Shown one piece after another: positions 16,600 to 24,733 of a stretch of 46,015 nucleotides of DNA. The position numbers and the translations under genes were made by a program. The stretch lies in the NCBI GenBank assembly GCA_910578495.1, contig CAJTRE010000024.1:1-46015 (forward strand). Reading direction: 5' to 3'. The DNA is from an uncultured Dorea sp. (GTDB lineage Bacteria; Bacillota; Clostridia; Lachnospirales; Lachnospiraceae). The notes beneath the pieces are model-generated. The model saw only the letters and a program-made list of their open reading frames with translations, searched no databases and had not been told where the DNA came from. Numbering within the stretch: position 1 is the stretch's first letter; every line of letters begins with the position of its first letter.

Positions 16600-16643
16600 A
16601 AAATCCTGTATAAAATCTACCGTTCCTTCTCATACTAAATAGT

Positions 16644-17027
16644 ATGAAACATAATTTTTTAACCTGTGGAACCTGTGGCTGGTGTATGGAAATCCTGTTT
16701 ACCGGTCTTCATTCTCTGAAAAATGAGAATCCTAAACTAACCGGAAACACATCCATCTGGATGTTCCCCATCTATGGCATGGCAAGTTTTCTCTCCCCTA
16801 TATGCAAGCTGTTAAAAGGAAAAAGCCTGGTCTTACGTGGAGGCGTATATACATGCTGCATTTTTGCAGGCGAATATCTGACCGGCTCATTTCTTAGAAA
16901 ATATGACGCCTGCCCCTGGGATTACAGCCGCGCTCCAATGAATATCAATGGTCTCATCCGCCTTGATTATGCTCCTTTATGGTTTGGAGCAGGACTCTTC
17001 TTTGAAAAAATACTCTCCAGACATTGA
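16644..17027 (+). CDS. Small multi-pass membrane protein, putative ABC_trans_CmpB family
   Basis: The 127-residue protein has about four hydrophobic stretches and the family pattern CGWCMEILFTG near residues 11-21. It also has a GEYLTGSFLRKYDACPWDYS motif near 76-95 and a NGLIRLDYAPLWFG end. This matches the putative ABC-transporter type IV (CmpB) family, for which no ATPase partner or function is established. The ribosome binding site is weak. Its stop codon overlaps the -35 box of the pyrB promoter. Confidence 0.6.
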   Translation: MKHNFLTCGTCGWCMEILFTGLHSLKNENPKLTGNTSIWMFPIYGMASFLSPICKLLKGKSLVLRGGVYTCCIFAGEYLTGSFLRKYDACPWDYSRAPMNINGLIRLDYAPLWFGAGLFFEKILSRH

Positions 17028-17052
17028 AAATATTTTTTATTTATTATATGAT
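17024..17052 (+). promoter_or_regulatory. Predicted promoter of pyrBI
   Basis: TTGAAA (17024-17029), a 17-base spacer and TATGAT (17047-17052) precede pyrB. The leader is only about 30 nt, with no room for a PyrR-type attenuator. Confidence 0.7.
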
Positions 17053-17091
17053 GTATGGAGAACTTAACACAGACAAGAAGAGGAGGTTTTT

Positions 17092-18009
17092 ATGAGACAT
17101 TTGATTAGCCCGCTGGATTTCTCCGTAGAGGAGCTTGATAAATTAATGGATCTGGCAAATGATATTGAAAATAACCGTCCAAAATACGCACATGCCTGTG
17201 CCGGAAGGACACTGGCAACTCTATTTTATGAACCTAGTACACGTACGCGTCTGAGTCACGAAGCAGCAATGTATAATCTCGGAGGCAATGTTCTAGGTTT
17301 TTCTTCTGCTGATTCCAGTTCAGCAGCCAAGGGAGAAAGCGTATCTGATACCATTCGCATGATTTCCTGCTATGCAGATATCTGCGCTATGCGTCATCCA
17401 AAAGAGGGAGCGCCTATTGTAGGCTGTAAACACTCTACAATCCCTGTAATCAATGCCGGAGACGGTGGACATCAGCACCCGACACAGACACTCACCGATC
17501 TTCTGACCATCCGTTCTCTGAAAGGACGTCTGGACAATATGACTATCGGCCTTTGCGGCGATCTGAAATTCGGGCGTACCGTTCACTCATTAATTCATGC
17601 TCTCGTGAGATACACAGGCATCCGTTTCGTACTGATTTCCCCGGAAGAATTAAGACTCCCAAGCTACATCCGCTCCGACGTGCTGGATAAACAGGACGTT
17701 CCATACGAAGAGGTTGAACGCTTAGAGGATGCACTTCCAAACCTTGACCTTCTCTACATGACAAGAGTACAGAAAGAACGGTTCTTTAACGAAGAAGACT
17801 ATGTACGCATGAAAGATTTCTATATCTTAGACGCTAAAAAGATGGAACTGGCTCCAAAAGATATGTATGTTCTCCATCCTCTTCCAAGGGTAAATGAAAT
17901 CTCTGTGGAAGTAGACGATGATCCAAGAGCGGCTTATTTTAAACAAGCACAGTACGGTGTTTATATCCGAATGGCGCTGATTCTGACACTGCTGGAGATT
18001 GAGGTTTAA
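17092..18009 (+). CDS. pyrB: Aspartate carbamoyltransferase catalytic subunit
   Basis: The 305-residue enzyme joins carbamoyl phosphate and aspartate, the first committed step of pyrimidine synthesis. The carbamoyl phosphate site EPSTRTR is at 47-53, and HPTQTLTDL near 131-139 and LHPLPRVNEI near 264-273 are intact. GAGGAGG precedes the ATG. It is followed 18 bp later by its regulatory subunit, so the enzyme is the allosteric two-subunit type rather than the Bacillus type without PyrI. Confidence 0.97.
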   Translation: MRHLISPLDFSVEELDKLMDLANDIENNRPKYAHACAGRTLATLFYEPSTRTRLSHEAAMYNLGGNVLGFSSADSSSAAKGESVSDTIRMISCYADICAMRHPKEGAPIVGCKHSTIPVINAGDGGHQHPTQTLTDLLTIRSLKGRLDNMTIGLCGDLKFGRTVHSLIHALVRYTGIRFVLISPEELRLPSYIRSDVLDKQDVPYEEVERLEDALPNLDLLYMTRVQKERFFNEEDYVRMKDFYILDAKKMELAPKDMYVLHPLPRVNEISVEVDDDPRAAYFKQAQYGVYIRMALILTLLEIEV

Positions 18010-18027
18010 GAAAGGGGCACATATATT

Positions 18028-18468
18028 ATGAATAATACATTAAATGTCGGCAAAATCGAGGAAGGTTTCGTTCTGGATCACATTCAGGCAGGACGCAGCA
18101 TGGACATCTACAAATATCTGCACTTAGATAAACTGGACTGCTGCGTTGCAATTATTAAAAATGCAAAAAGCAGTAAAATGGGTAAAAAAGACATTATGAA
18201 AATCGAATGTCCCATTGATTTCATGGATCTTGATATTCTTGGTTTTATTGATCACAACATTACAGTAAATATCATTAAAGACGCAGAAATCGTTGATAAA
18301 AAGACACTTCATCTGCCAAAGACCATCACGAACGTTATCAAATGCAAAAACCCAAGATGTATCACATCTATTGAGCAGGAACTGGACCACATCTTCGTAC
18401 TTACCGATCCGGAAAAAGAAATCTACCGCTGCCAATATTGTGAAGAGAAATATCATGGACGGAAATAG
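18028..18468 (+). CDS. pyrI: Aspartate carbamoyltransferase regulatory subunit
   Basis: The 146-residue subunit has an N-terminal nucleotide-binding domain and a C-terminal zinc domain with four cysteines at 106, 111, 135 and 138 (CKNPRC and CQYC). It binds CTP or ATP and tunes PyrB. The pyrBI pair ends in a strong terminator. Confidence 0.96.
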   Translation: MNNTLNVGKIEEGFVLDHIQAGRSMDIYKYLHLDKLDCCVAIIKNAKSSKMGKKDIMKIECPIDFMDLDILGFIDHNITVNIIKDAEIVDKKTLHLPKTITNVIKCKNPRCITSIEQELDHIFVLTDPEKEIYRCQYCEEKYHGRK

Positions 18469-18490
18469 CGATAAGGACTTATAAATAATT

Positions 18491-18530
18491 CCATAATAAA
18501 AAGTGTGCCTAAGCACACTTTTTATTATGG
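18491..18530. terminator. Bidirectional terminator after pyrI
   Basis: A perfect 18-bp inverted repeat with a CTAA loop has GTGTGC/GCACAC at the core and A/T runs at the base. It serves pyrBI and the convergent secreted-protein gene. Confidence 0.92.
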
Positions 18531-18547
18531 AGATATATGATTCCATT

Positions 18548-19789
18548 CTATTTCCACTTCAAAGAATACCAGCCGGAAGATTTAGAATTTCCTCTGGAAA
18601 CTTTAATGTAATACGTTCCTTTTGGCCAACTTCCACTAAAACTCAATGTCAAAGACTTGTGAGTATTATAGAATGTTCGTGTATATTTTTTCTTTCCCTG
18701 GTATATCTCAATCTTCAATCTGTCATTGGTACGCCCATTAAAATAAAGCTTAAAGGTTCTTTTACTTGTTAATTTCAGTTTATACCAATCTGCCTGACCG
18801 CTTCCCGCTGTAATAGTCGCTTTTCTTGTTGAATTTCTGCCCAGCGTTGAGGCTTTCGCCTTCGTCCTTCCGCTCTTTTCAGCAATCTTACCATGCTTTA
18901 CCTTAAAAGTATAAGAACCTTCCGAATTATAACGAGAGTAAACTTTAAAGTAATACCATTTTCCTTTAACTACTCCATAAGTTGGATTATAACCTGCATT
19001 AGTATAACCGGATAATGCTTTTTTAGAACTGTTACAAAGTGCAACCTTAATATACTTATCACTCGCATAACATGTCACATAACCAGTAGCAGTTGCTTTG
19101 AATTTAAAGTAATTAATCTGTTTATCTTTTTGTCCTACAGCAATCTGTTTGTTATTAGTAATCGTACGGTCTCCTCCACTTACAAATAAAGCAGAAGTTG
19201 CTATCGCATGAACATCCGCCTCAGGATTAGCCGCTGCATAAGCTCCCATATAATATTTTCCTGCTTTTGGTATCTTAATAACTCTTGTTTTAATAGAAGA
19301 ATCAGACAAATACAGATCTAAATCAACTCTTTGCGTCATATTCGCGTCTTTATAAATACCAAAACTAACACTCTTATTTCCATATACACGCTGTGCCGCT
19401 AACACAAGTGTTCCCTTTTTGGAAAATGACACAGTCCGGCTCCATCCCCATCTATTTCCTTTTACACTTGTTCCATCAAAGTAAATCTCTCCTGCACTCT
19501 TACTTGCAAGTGATTTTATCTCCGAATCGGTTCCGCTTGTTGCTGTCGCAATTTTAATAGATGATGCCGGCAAAGCTTTTTTCGCCTCAACATTTTCAAC
19601 AGATTTGTCTTCGGTCACAGACTGTACAGCTTCTATCGCCGCATCATCCACAGCGGCCAACTCGTCATTTGACGCTTTCTGCACCGTCTCCTTAACTGCC
19701 GGCTCTTCTGCATTCGATACGCTGGCTGTTGAAAAGACAAGCGCCGAAACAAGAATTGTTGATAATAATACGTTTATTTTTTTCTTCAT
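18548..19789 (-). CDS. Secreted protein with PPC-like beta-sandwich domains
   Basis: The 413-residue product has a classic signal peptide (MKKKINVLLSTILVSALVFS, cleavage probably after SNA near residue 27). An acidic low-complexity stretch follows to about residue 75, then about three beta-sandwich repeats. The repeats show patterns such as KGKWYYFKVYSRYNSEGSYTF and GTYYIKVSRGNSKSSGWYSL, which resemble pre-peptidase C-terminal (PPC) domains. No catalytic domain or sortase signal is visible. It is probably a cell-surface or matrix protein that binds protein or carbohydrate. Rich Lys/Tyr/Ser content fits an extracellular location. Confidence 0.7.
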   Translation of the reverse strand: MKKKINVLLSTILVSALVFSTASVSNAEEPAVKETVQKASNDELAAVDDAAIEAVQSVTEDKSVENVEAKKALPASSIKIATATSGTDSEIKSLASKSAGEIYFDGTSVKGNRWGWSRTVSFSKKGTLVLAAQRVYGNKSVSFGIYKDANMTQRVDLDLYLSDSSIKTRVIKIPKAGKYYMGAYAAANPEADVHAIATSALFVSGGDRTITNNKQIAVGQKDKQINYFKFKATATGYVTCYASDKYIKVALCNSSKKALSGYTNAGYNPTYGVVKGKWYYFKVYSRYNSEGSYTFKVKHGKIAEKSGRTKAKASTLGRNSTRKATITAGSGQADWYKLKLTSKRTFKLYFNGRTNDRLKIEIYQGKKKYTRTFYNTHKSLTLSFSGSWPKGTYYIKVSRGNSKSSGWYSLKWK

Positions 19790-19932
19790 TTTCTTTCCCT
19801 CCTCACGTACTTATTATATTATTTCTAATGTAGCACATTTACAATTCTTATTCAATATAATTTCATATAATCTTCCATAAATGATAAAAAGTCTGTATCC
19901 AAACCAGATTACAGACTTCTTATTTCATCGTT

Positions 19933-20407
19933 CAAGCAAAACGATAAGCCGGGTTATGTCGTTGAGTAATCATCTATCTAGCCCCGCTGTTGCCAACGGG
20001 ATCAAGCAACCTACCTAAGACGCGGCGGGCCGCCGCATCGTCTTTTTTCGGTCTTGCTTCGGATGGGGTTTACATGTGCCCCTGCTGTTACCAGCAGGGC
20101 GGTAGTCTCTTACACTGCCTTTCCACCCTTACGTTAGTAAGGAGCGGTACTTAGAATTGCTGTGCAATTCTAAGTACGCGGCATTCGCCATGTACCCTGT
20201 CATAAACAAGCAGCCATTTGCAAGCAAGCTCACAATGACTGCTTATCCCTGACCAGTACCCGCTCATTGCTAACGCGGTACATTTCTGTTGCACTGGCCT
20301 TGGAGTCACCTCCACCGGACGTTATCCGGCATCCTGCCCTATGAAGCCCGGACTTTCCTCGTCTGCCGCCTTTCGGCATCTGCAGCCGCGATTACATGTT
20401 TTACTTG
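19933..20407 (-). ncRNA. rnpB: RNase P RNA, class A, with an enlarged P12 arm
   Basis: The minus strand contains the universal core: GAGGAAAGTCCGGGCT, AGGGCAGGATGCCGGATAAC, GGAGGTGACTCCAAGGCC, GCAAGACCGAA and, near the 3' end, GATAGATGATTACTC and AACCCGGCTTATCG. P1 is formed by CAAGTAAAAC (20398-20407) and GTTTTGCTTG (19933-19942). RNase P removes 5' leaders from tRNA precursors. The core spans about 475 nt, longer than most class A RNAs. The excess lies in P12, between about 20140 and 20275, including a perfect 14-bp hairpin at 20147-20177. Ends are set from P1 and are approximate. A TATAAT on the minus strand at 20426-20431 fits its promoter. Confidence 0.95.
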
Positions 20408-20438
20408 CGATAATTATTCAGCCGCATTATACCATACC

Positions 20439-20912
20439 TTACAATCCCTCGTCAACGATTAGATCATCTCCATCTGCCGCCGTAGTCGCAAGGGTATCGC
20501 ATCTTTCATTCTGAGCATGTCCATCATGACCTTTCACCCAATGAAACGTCACTGTATGCGCTTCTTTCGCCTGAAGAAGACGTTTCCACAAGTCCACGTT
20601 TTTCACTGGTTCATTCTTTCCTCGTTTCCATCCTTTTTTCAACCATCCGTCAATCCAGTGCTGATTGAAAGCATCTACCAGATATTTGGAATCCGAGTAA
20701 ACATCCACCTGGCAGGGACGGTTTAACGCCTCCAGTCCCACGATTGCCGCCATCAGTTCCATCCGGTTATTCGTCGTCTTCACATACCCTTGGGATAACT
20801 CTTTTGTATGCAGTTCCCCTTTGGAATCCACATACTCAAGCACCGTTCCGTAACCTCCCGGTCCATCCGGATTCCCTCTTGCCGCTCCGTCTGTATAAAT
20901 ACTTACACGCAT
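20439..20912 (-). CDS. rnhA: Ribonuclease HI
   Basis: The 157-residue enzyme degrades the RNA of RNA-DNA hybrids. Its DEDD active site is visible: D8 in YTDGAARGNP, E52 in NNRMELMA, D74 in YSDSKYLVD and D139 in NERCDTLA, with a WVKGHDGH loop before the last Asp. It lacks an N-terminal hybrid-binding domain. It starts 1 bp after the MogA/MoaB-like gene and lies just upstream of rnpB on the same strand. Confidence 0.95.
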   Translation of the reverse strand: MRVSIYTDGAARGNPDGPGGYGTVLEYVDSKGELHTKELSQGYVKTTNNRMELMAAIVGLEALNRPCQVDVYSDSKYLVDAFNQHWIDGWLKKGWKRGKNEPVKNVDLWKRLLQAKEAHTVTFHWVKGHDGHAQNERCDTLATTAADGDDLIVDEGL

Positions 20913-20913
20913 C

Positions 20914-21384
20914 TTATGCCTCTCCTTTAATTACTTCCGCACCATGAACCAGTTCCGGGAGAAGATACTCAAGACATTCCTTTACAGCGCCGGATTTTCC
21001 TGGAAGATTTACAATCAATGTCTTTCCTCTGATTCCGGCTACGGCTCTATTTAACATCGAACGTTTGGTGAGCTTCATCATATGCATGCGCATAGCCTCC
21101 GGAATCCCAAGAATCGTCTTTTCAATAATATCCGAAGTTGCCTCCGGCGTACAATCGGCCGGTGAACATCCAGCTCCTCCGGTGGTAAGAATCAAATCAG
21201 CAACCTGACCGTCTGACAACCTTTGCATCACTGTAGATAATACCTTGCGGTCTAATGGAAGTGCTTTTGCAAACACGATTTGTAATCCTGCTTCCTCAAC
21301 AATCTGGCGGATCATTGCGCCGCTTTTATCCTCTTCCTTCTCTTTATATACTTCTGTACTTGCTGTAAGAATTGCAACTTTCAT
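20914..21384 (-). CDS. MogA/MoaB family molybdenum cofactor protein
   Basis: The 156-residue single-domain protein belongs to the molybdopterin-binding (MoCF) family. It shows ILTTGGAGCSPADCTPEAT near residues 64-82 and NLPGKSGAVKECLEYLLPEL near 126-145. MogA/MoaB adenylate molybdopterin before molybdenum insertion. The usual TTGGTG is TTGGAG here, and no other cofactor genes are in the window, so the exact subtype is left open. Confidence 0.8.
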   Translation of the reverse strand: MKVAILTASTEVYKEKEEDKSGAMIRQIVEEAGLQIVFAKALPLDRKVLSTVMQRLSDGQVADLILTTGGAGCSPADCTPEATSDIIEKTILGIPEAMRMHMMKLTKRSMLNRAVAGIRGKTLIVNLPGKSGAVKECLEYLLPELVHGAEVIKGEA

Positions 21385-21423
21385 GGTGGTACCTCCAATA
21401 TTTTTCTGGTGTTATTTCATATA

Positions 21424-21493
21424 TTTATTAACTGTTCAGCATACAAACCCGGCGGAAGTGCCAACATATATGAATGACCGAACAGTTAATAAA
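21424..21493. repeat. 14-bp perfect inverted repeat in the spoIVA-mogA gap
   Basis: TTTATTAACTGTTC (21424-21437) is the exact reverse complement of 21480-21493, with a 42-base interval. It lies about 40 bp upstream of the MogA/MoaB gene. It could be a regulatory stem-loop in that gene's leader or the ends of a small relic element. Confidence 0.55.
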
Positions 21494-21560
21494 ATTTTAC
21501 CCCTTTTCTTCAAATAATGCAATCCTTAAATAAGATGTTGGTGCAAAAGCCCCAGGCTAT

Positions 21561-21731
21561 GATACCTACGGATTGTTCTGTGCTTCGCACTCCCACAATC
21601 CCGCCCAATATTCGCATATCGCGGGATTTTCATCCCACTTTTATGCTCATATCGGGGGGGGCGGGTTCCAAAGTCTTTCACCCACCTATGAGCAAGCTCA
21701 TGTGGGTTTAAACCTTTGAACCCTTGGTATC
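21561..21731 (-). ncRNA. Candidate structured RNA or folded repeat element directly after spoIVA
   Basis: The element starts at the base after the spoIVA stop codon. An outer GATACC/GGTATC helix (21726-21731 with 21561-21566) encloses several hairpins. GGGTTCAAAG/CTTTGGAACCC (21663-21673 with 21714-21723) contains CCCACATGAGC-TT-GCTCATAGGTGGG (21681-21706). A GGGAT-GAAA-ATCCC hairpin with a GNRA loop lies at 21623-21636. GGATTGT/ACAATCC (21570-21601) holds GTGC-GAA-GCAC. A run of eight G/C pairs lies at 21654-21661. Loops fit the minus strand better. No known RNA family was recognised. Confidence 0.55.
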
Positions 21732-23204
21732 TTAAATGATAATGCACACCATTCCGCCGCTGCTGTCATTAACAATCTTCTGCATCGTATCCTGCAATTT
21801 TTCCTGGCTCTCGTCATTGATCATAGACATCTTATTTCTCATTCCGTCCATCACAAGCTCTTCTACAGATTTTCCAAAAATATTCGTTCCCCAGATTCCT
21901 TCCTCGCCTTTTCCTTTCTCTTTAATATAGCCAATCAAATCTTGCGCCTGCTGTTCACTTCCTACAATTGGAGCAATCTCCGTTTCGATCTTTGCACGTA
22001 TCAGATGAATCGACGGAGCCTCCGAATGAATTTTAACTCCGTATTTATTTCCCTGTTTAATCACTTCCGGCTCGCTTAGAGTGATCTCCTCTTTCTTGGG
22101 ACTCACCACTCCGTATCCGCGCATTTTCACCGCGGCAAAGGCATCCTTAACACCTTCATACTCCCCTTTCAGCCGGGACAAATCTTTCATGGCGGCAATC
22201 AATTCATACTGTCCGGCAATCGGTGTTCCCGTAAGTTCACTCAGCATCTCATAATAAAACTGTTCTGCGACCTGAATCCGGACTTTCACACATCCGGTAT
22301 CCAGTTCAATATGATCCACCTTCATTTCTTCTATGTATGGACTCTCCGTCTGAAGCGTACCTGCTACAGCGTCTTTAATCTCCTGGAACTGATCCATGAT
22401 ATCCCGGATATGAGATAACAGATCTTGTTTAATACTGTGATCTCTTGGAAGCATTTCCACCCATTTCGGTACAAAGAACTGTACTTCTGAAATCGGAAAT
22501 TCAAATAGCACTGCCTCCATGATCCGATAAATATCCTCTTCTTTTAACTGCTCACAATTTACCGGCAAAGCCTTTACACCGTAAGCTTCTTCCATTTCCA
22601 AAGCAATCTTTTTGGCCTCGTCTCCATACGGCTTTTTAGAATTGACCAGCACCACAAACGGTTTTCCGATACTCTGAAGCTCCCTGATCGTCTTTTCCTC
22701 TGGTTCCCGGTATCTGTCCCTTTCAATTTCACCAATACTTCCGTCAGTTGTTACTACCACGCCGATAGTTGCATGGTCATGAATCACCTTCCTTGTTCCG
22801 ATACTAGCCGCCTTGGTAAATGGAATTTCATAATCAAACCATGGCGTCTTCACCATCCGCTCTTCCTGCCCTTCCACATGGCCGGAAGCTCCCTCCACCA
22901 TATATCCCACACAATCAATCAGACGGATCTTTACTGAAACATCCTCACCCATTTGAATCTCTGCCGCTTCTTTCGGGACAAATTTAGGTTCTGTCGTCAT
23001 AATCGTCCGACCGGATGCCGACTGAGGCAGTTCATCCTTTGTCCGCTCCATCATATGCTCATCTTCCATATGGGGGAGTACCATCACATCCATGAAACGT
23101 TTGATAAAGGTAGATTTTCCTGTTCTGACCGGTCCTACCACTCCTATGTATATCTCTCCGTTTGTCCTTGCTTTTATATCACTGTATAGTTGAAACGTAT
23201 TCAT
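21732..23204 (-). CDS. spoIVA: Stage IV sporulation protein A
   Basis: The 490-residue ATPase builds the basement layer of the spore coat around the forespore. The P-loop GPVRTGKST is at 24-32. The family-wide segments KTPWFDYEIPFTKAASIGTRK, TTDGSIGEIERDRYREPEEK and VLVNSKKP are present. The C-terminus ends in the conserved hydrophobic GGMVCIII tail. It shows that the organism can probably form endospores. Expression would be mother-cell specific (sigma-E), but no clean sigma-E promoter could be fixed by eye. Confidence 0.97.
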   Translation of the reverse strand: MNTFQLYSDIKARTNGEIYIGVVGPVRTGKSTFIKRFMDVMVLPHMEDEHMMERTKDELPQSASGRTIMTTEPKFVPKEAAEIQMGEDVSVKIRLIDCVGYMVEGASGHVEGQEERMVKTPWFDYEIPFTKAASIGTRKVIHDHATIGVVVTTDGSIGEIERDRYREPEEKTIRELQSIGKPFVVLVNSKKPYGDEAKKIALEMEEAYGVKALPVNCEQLKEEDIYRIMEAVLFEFPISEVQFFVPKWVEMLPRDHSIKQDLLSHIRDIMDQFQEIKDAVAGTLQTESPYIEEMKVDHIELDTGCVKVRIQVAEQFYYEMLSELTGTPIAGQYELIAAMKDLSRLKGEYEGVKDAFAAVKMRGYGVVSPKKEEITLSEPEVIKQGNKYGVKIHSEAPSIHLIRAKIETEIAPIVGSEQQAQDLIGYIKEKGKGEEGIWGTNIFGKSVEELVMDGMRNKMSMINDESQEKLQDTMQKIVNDSSGGMVCIII

Positions 23205-23270
23205 CTTAATACCCCCTTGCTATGCTGATAACAGTCTATGCCCGGCCGGTATCTGTTTAGAACCCCTCCT

Positions 23271-23690
23271 TTAAATTTCGCTGTATAAGATTTTTGCCCC
23301 TTGCTCTAAGGCAGTATTACAAATACGTATACAGGCATTCAATTCCTCCAGTATCTCGCTCTTCCTCACCAGAACCCCCTCCTGGTCTCTCCATCGTCTT
23401 CCCAGTTCGCCCGTCAAATAAAATTCCTCCGGGGAATAGGAAAACAAGTGCTTCCACTGTTCCATAATATCCTGAAATTTTGCAATCTCCTTCCGGTCGA
23501 TCACCGAAAAACCTCCCTCCAGAAATCCGGCCACCTGCTTTTTCCCATTCCACCTCGTGTCAATCCACATCAAACTGTCTTTCATATAGCAGAATAAAAG
23601 ATGCGATAGAAATACTCTGTCCATGTCTATCCACAAATTCTCCTCCTTATCCTCTCTTGTGATCACTACTAATTGATGTGCCAATACCAT
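23271..23690 (-). CDS. Uncharacterised protein between the Spo0A-like gene and spoIVA
   Basis: The 139-residue product is not recognised. It is soluble, with no signal peptide or membrane segment, and unusually rich in Trp (WIDMDRVF, WIDTRW, RRWRDQEG). AGGAGG lies eight bases before the ATG, so translation looks real. A sporulation role is only suggested by its neighbours: spoIVA follows 66 bp downstream and a Spo0A-like gene lies 130 bp upstream, all on one strand. Confidence 0.55.
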   Translation of the reverse strand: MVLAHQLVVITREDKEENLWIDMDRVFLSHLLFCYMKDSLMWIDTRWNGKKQVAGFLEGGFSVIDRKEIAKFQDIMEQWKHLFSYSPEEFYLTGELGRRWRDQEGVLVRKSEILEELNACIRICNTALEQGAKILYSEI

Positions 23691-23820
23691 ACCATTGTCC
23701 TCCTTCTCATTTTTCCTTTGTAAACGAACAATAGCATAACACAGGAACAGGCAGGAAATCTTTCGATAATCCTTTCACTTATCGACATTTATCGACATAT
23801 TTTTCGACACAAAAACCAAG

Positions 23821-24615
23821 CTACCACTGATACTTGCCAATCACTTTTTCCGCCATCCATTTCATGAATTTCGTATTCGTCGGTCTCCCGGTATCCATCT
23901 TCCAATCTCCGCCATACCGTTTGCGCACCTGTTCCATATTTTGTTTTGTCCAAACCTTCTCTATCACACCCCGGATATTCCGCTCCACATTCCCTGCATT
24001 TGTGGCAAACTTTTCCGCAATATAAGGATACAATTCTTTTGTCGTACTAATCGAAGTCTGATCCGACATCACAAGATAGAAGATCCCCTCTTCCAGATAA
24101 CTTGTTCCATGCACACTCTGTGGGAAACCGATTGCTTCCAGCTCACAGTGTATCCGCTTCTGATAGATACCCGTCAAAGAAGAACGCCTCTGTTCCCCCT
24201 TCTGAAACTCTCTCGTTTCAGCAGATTTCCGGTACGGCGCGCAAAGCTCAATGATCGTAAGCGGAATATCCAGTGAGTAATTAATCGCGCTTTTAGAACA
24301 AATATAATCCGCCCCCATAATCCTTACAGGCTCATACAGTCTTTCCGATATTATATTCGTAACTACTACAACAAACGGCTTGCAAATATTCATTCCTCTT
24401 ATACGCTCTAACAGAAACAAACCGCTTCCACCGCGGATCTCCAGTCCCAGAATCAGCACATCCACTCTAAGCTTCTTTAAGATTTCAATAGCTTCATCTT
24501 CTGTCTCACATTCTGCCGTCAACTGAAGAATCGGATGTTCCTTCATAAGCCTCCGGTATTCTGCCCTGACTTCACCCTCTTCCACAATCATTACTTTTAT
24601 TTTTGTTTCCTTCAT
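23821..24615 (-). CDS. Spo0A-like response regulator with a degenerate receiver domain
   Basis: The 264-residue protein has a receiver-like domain (about 7-128) and a Spo0A-type DNA-binding domain (about 147-262). The latter carries ELYPYIAEKFATNAGNVERN and GRPTNTKFMKWMAEKV, both typical of Spo0A. The receiver has lost its phospho-acceptor: the usual DVLxLD reads DVLILG, giving Gly at residue 57. The acidic pair is EE at 12-13; Thr 86 and Lys 108 remain. It is therefore not the phosphorelay-controlled Spo0A but a paralogue, probably phosphorylation independent. It lies between gpsA and spoIVA, which suggests a sporulation link. Confidence 0.8.
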   Translation of the reverse strand: MKETKIKVMIVEEGEVRAEYRRLMKEHPILQLTAECETEDEAIEILKKLRVDVLILGLEIRGGSGLFLLERIRGMNICKPFVVVVTNIISERLYEPVRIMGADYICSKSAINYSLDIPLTIIELCAPYRKSAETREFQKGEQRRSSLTGIYQKRIHCELEAIGFPQSVHGTSYLEEGIFYLVMSDQTSISTTKELYPYIAEKFATNAGNVERNIRGVIEKVWTKQNMEQVRKRYGGDWKMDTGRPTNTKFMKWMAEKVIGKYQW

Positions 24616-24670
24616 TTCATGGACCTCCCCCCATGACCTCTCATCAATGAAACCTTACTTATATTTTATC

Positions 24671-24706
24671 AAAAAATGCACCTTATTTCTGAAAATAAGA
24701 TGCATT
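24671..24706 (-). terminator. Terminator after gpsA
   Basis: On the minus strand, ATGCATCTTATTT and AAATAAGGTGCAT pair around a TCAG loop and are followed by TTTTTT. It lies about 28 bases after the gpsA stop and should end the der-plsY-gpsA transcript. Confidence 0.8.
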
Positions 24707-24733
24707 ATCATATAATTTTTATTATCTCTAAAA

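Noticed and set aside
21526..21747. A 73-codon minus-strand frame across the folded element after spoIVA
   Set aside because: It overlaps the end of spoIVA, has no ribosome binding site and is better explained by the hairpin structure.
23205..23270. Possible sigma-E promoter before spoIVA (GGGCATAGACT)
   Set aside because: The -10 is only an approximate match and no -35 box sits at the right distance.
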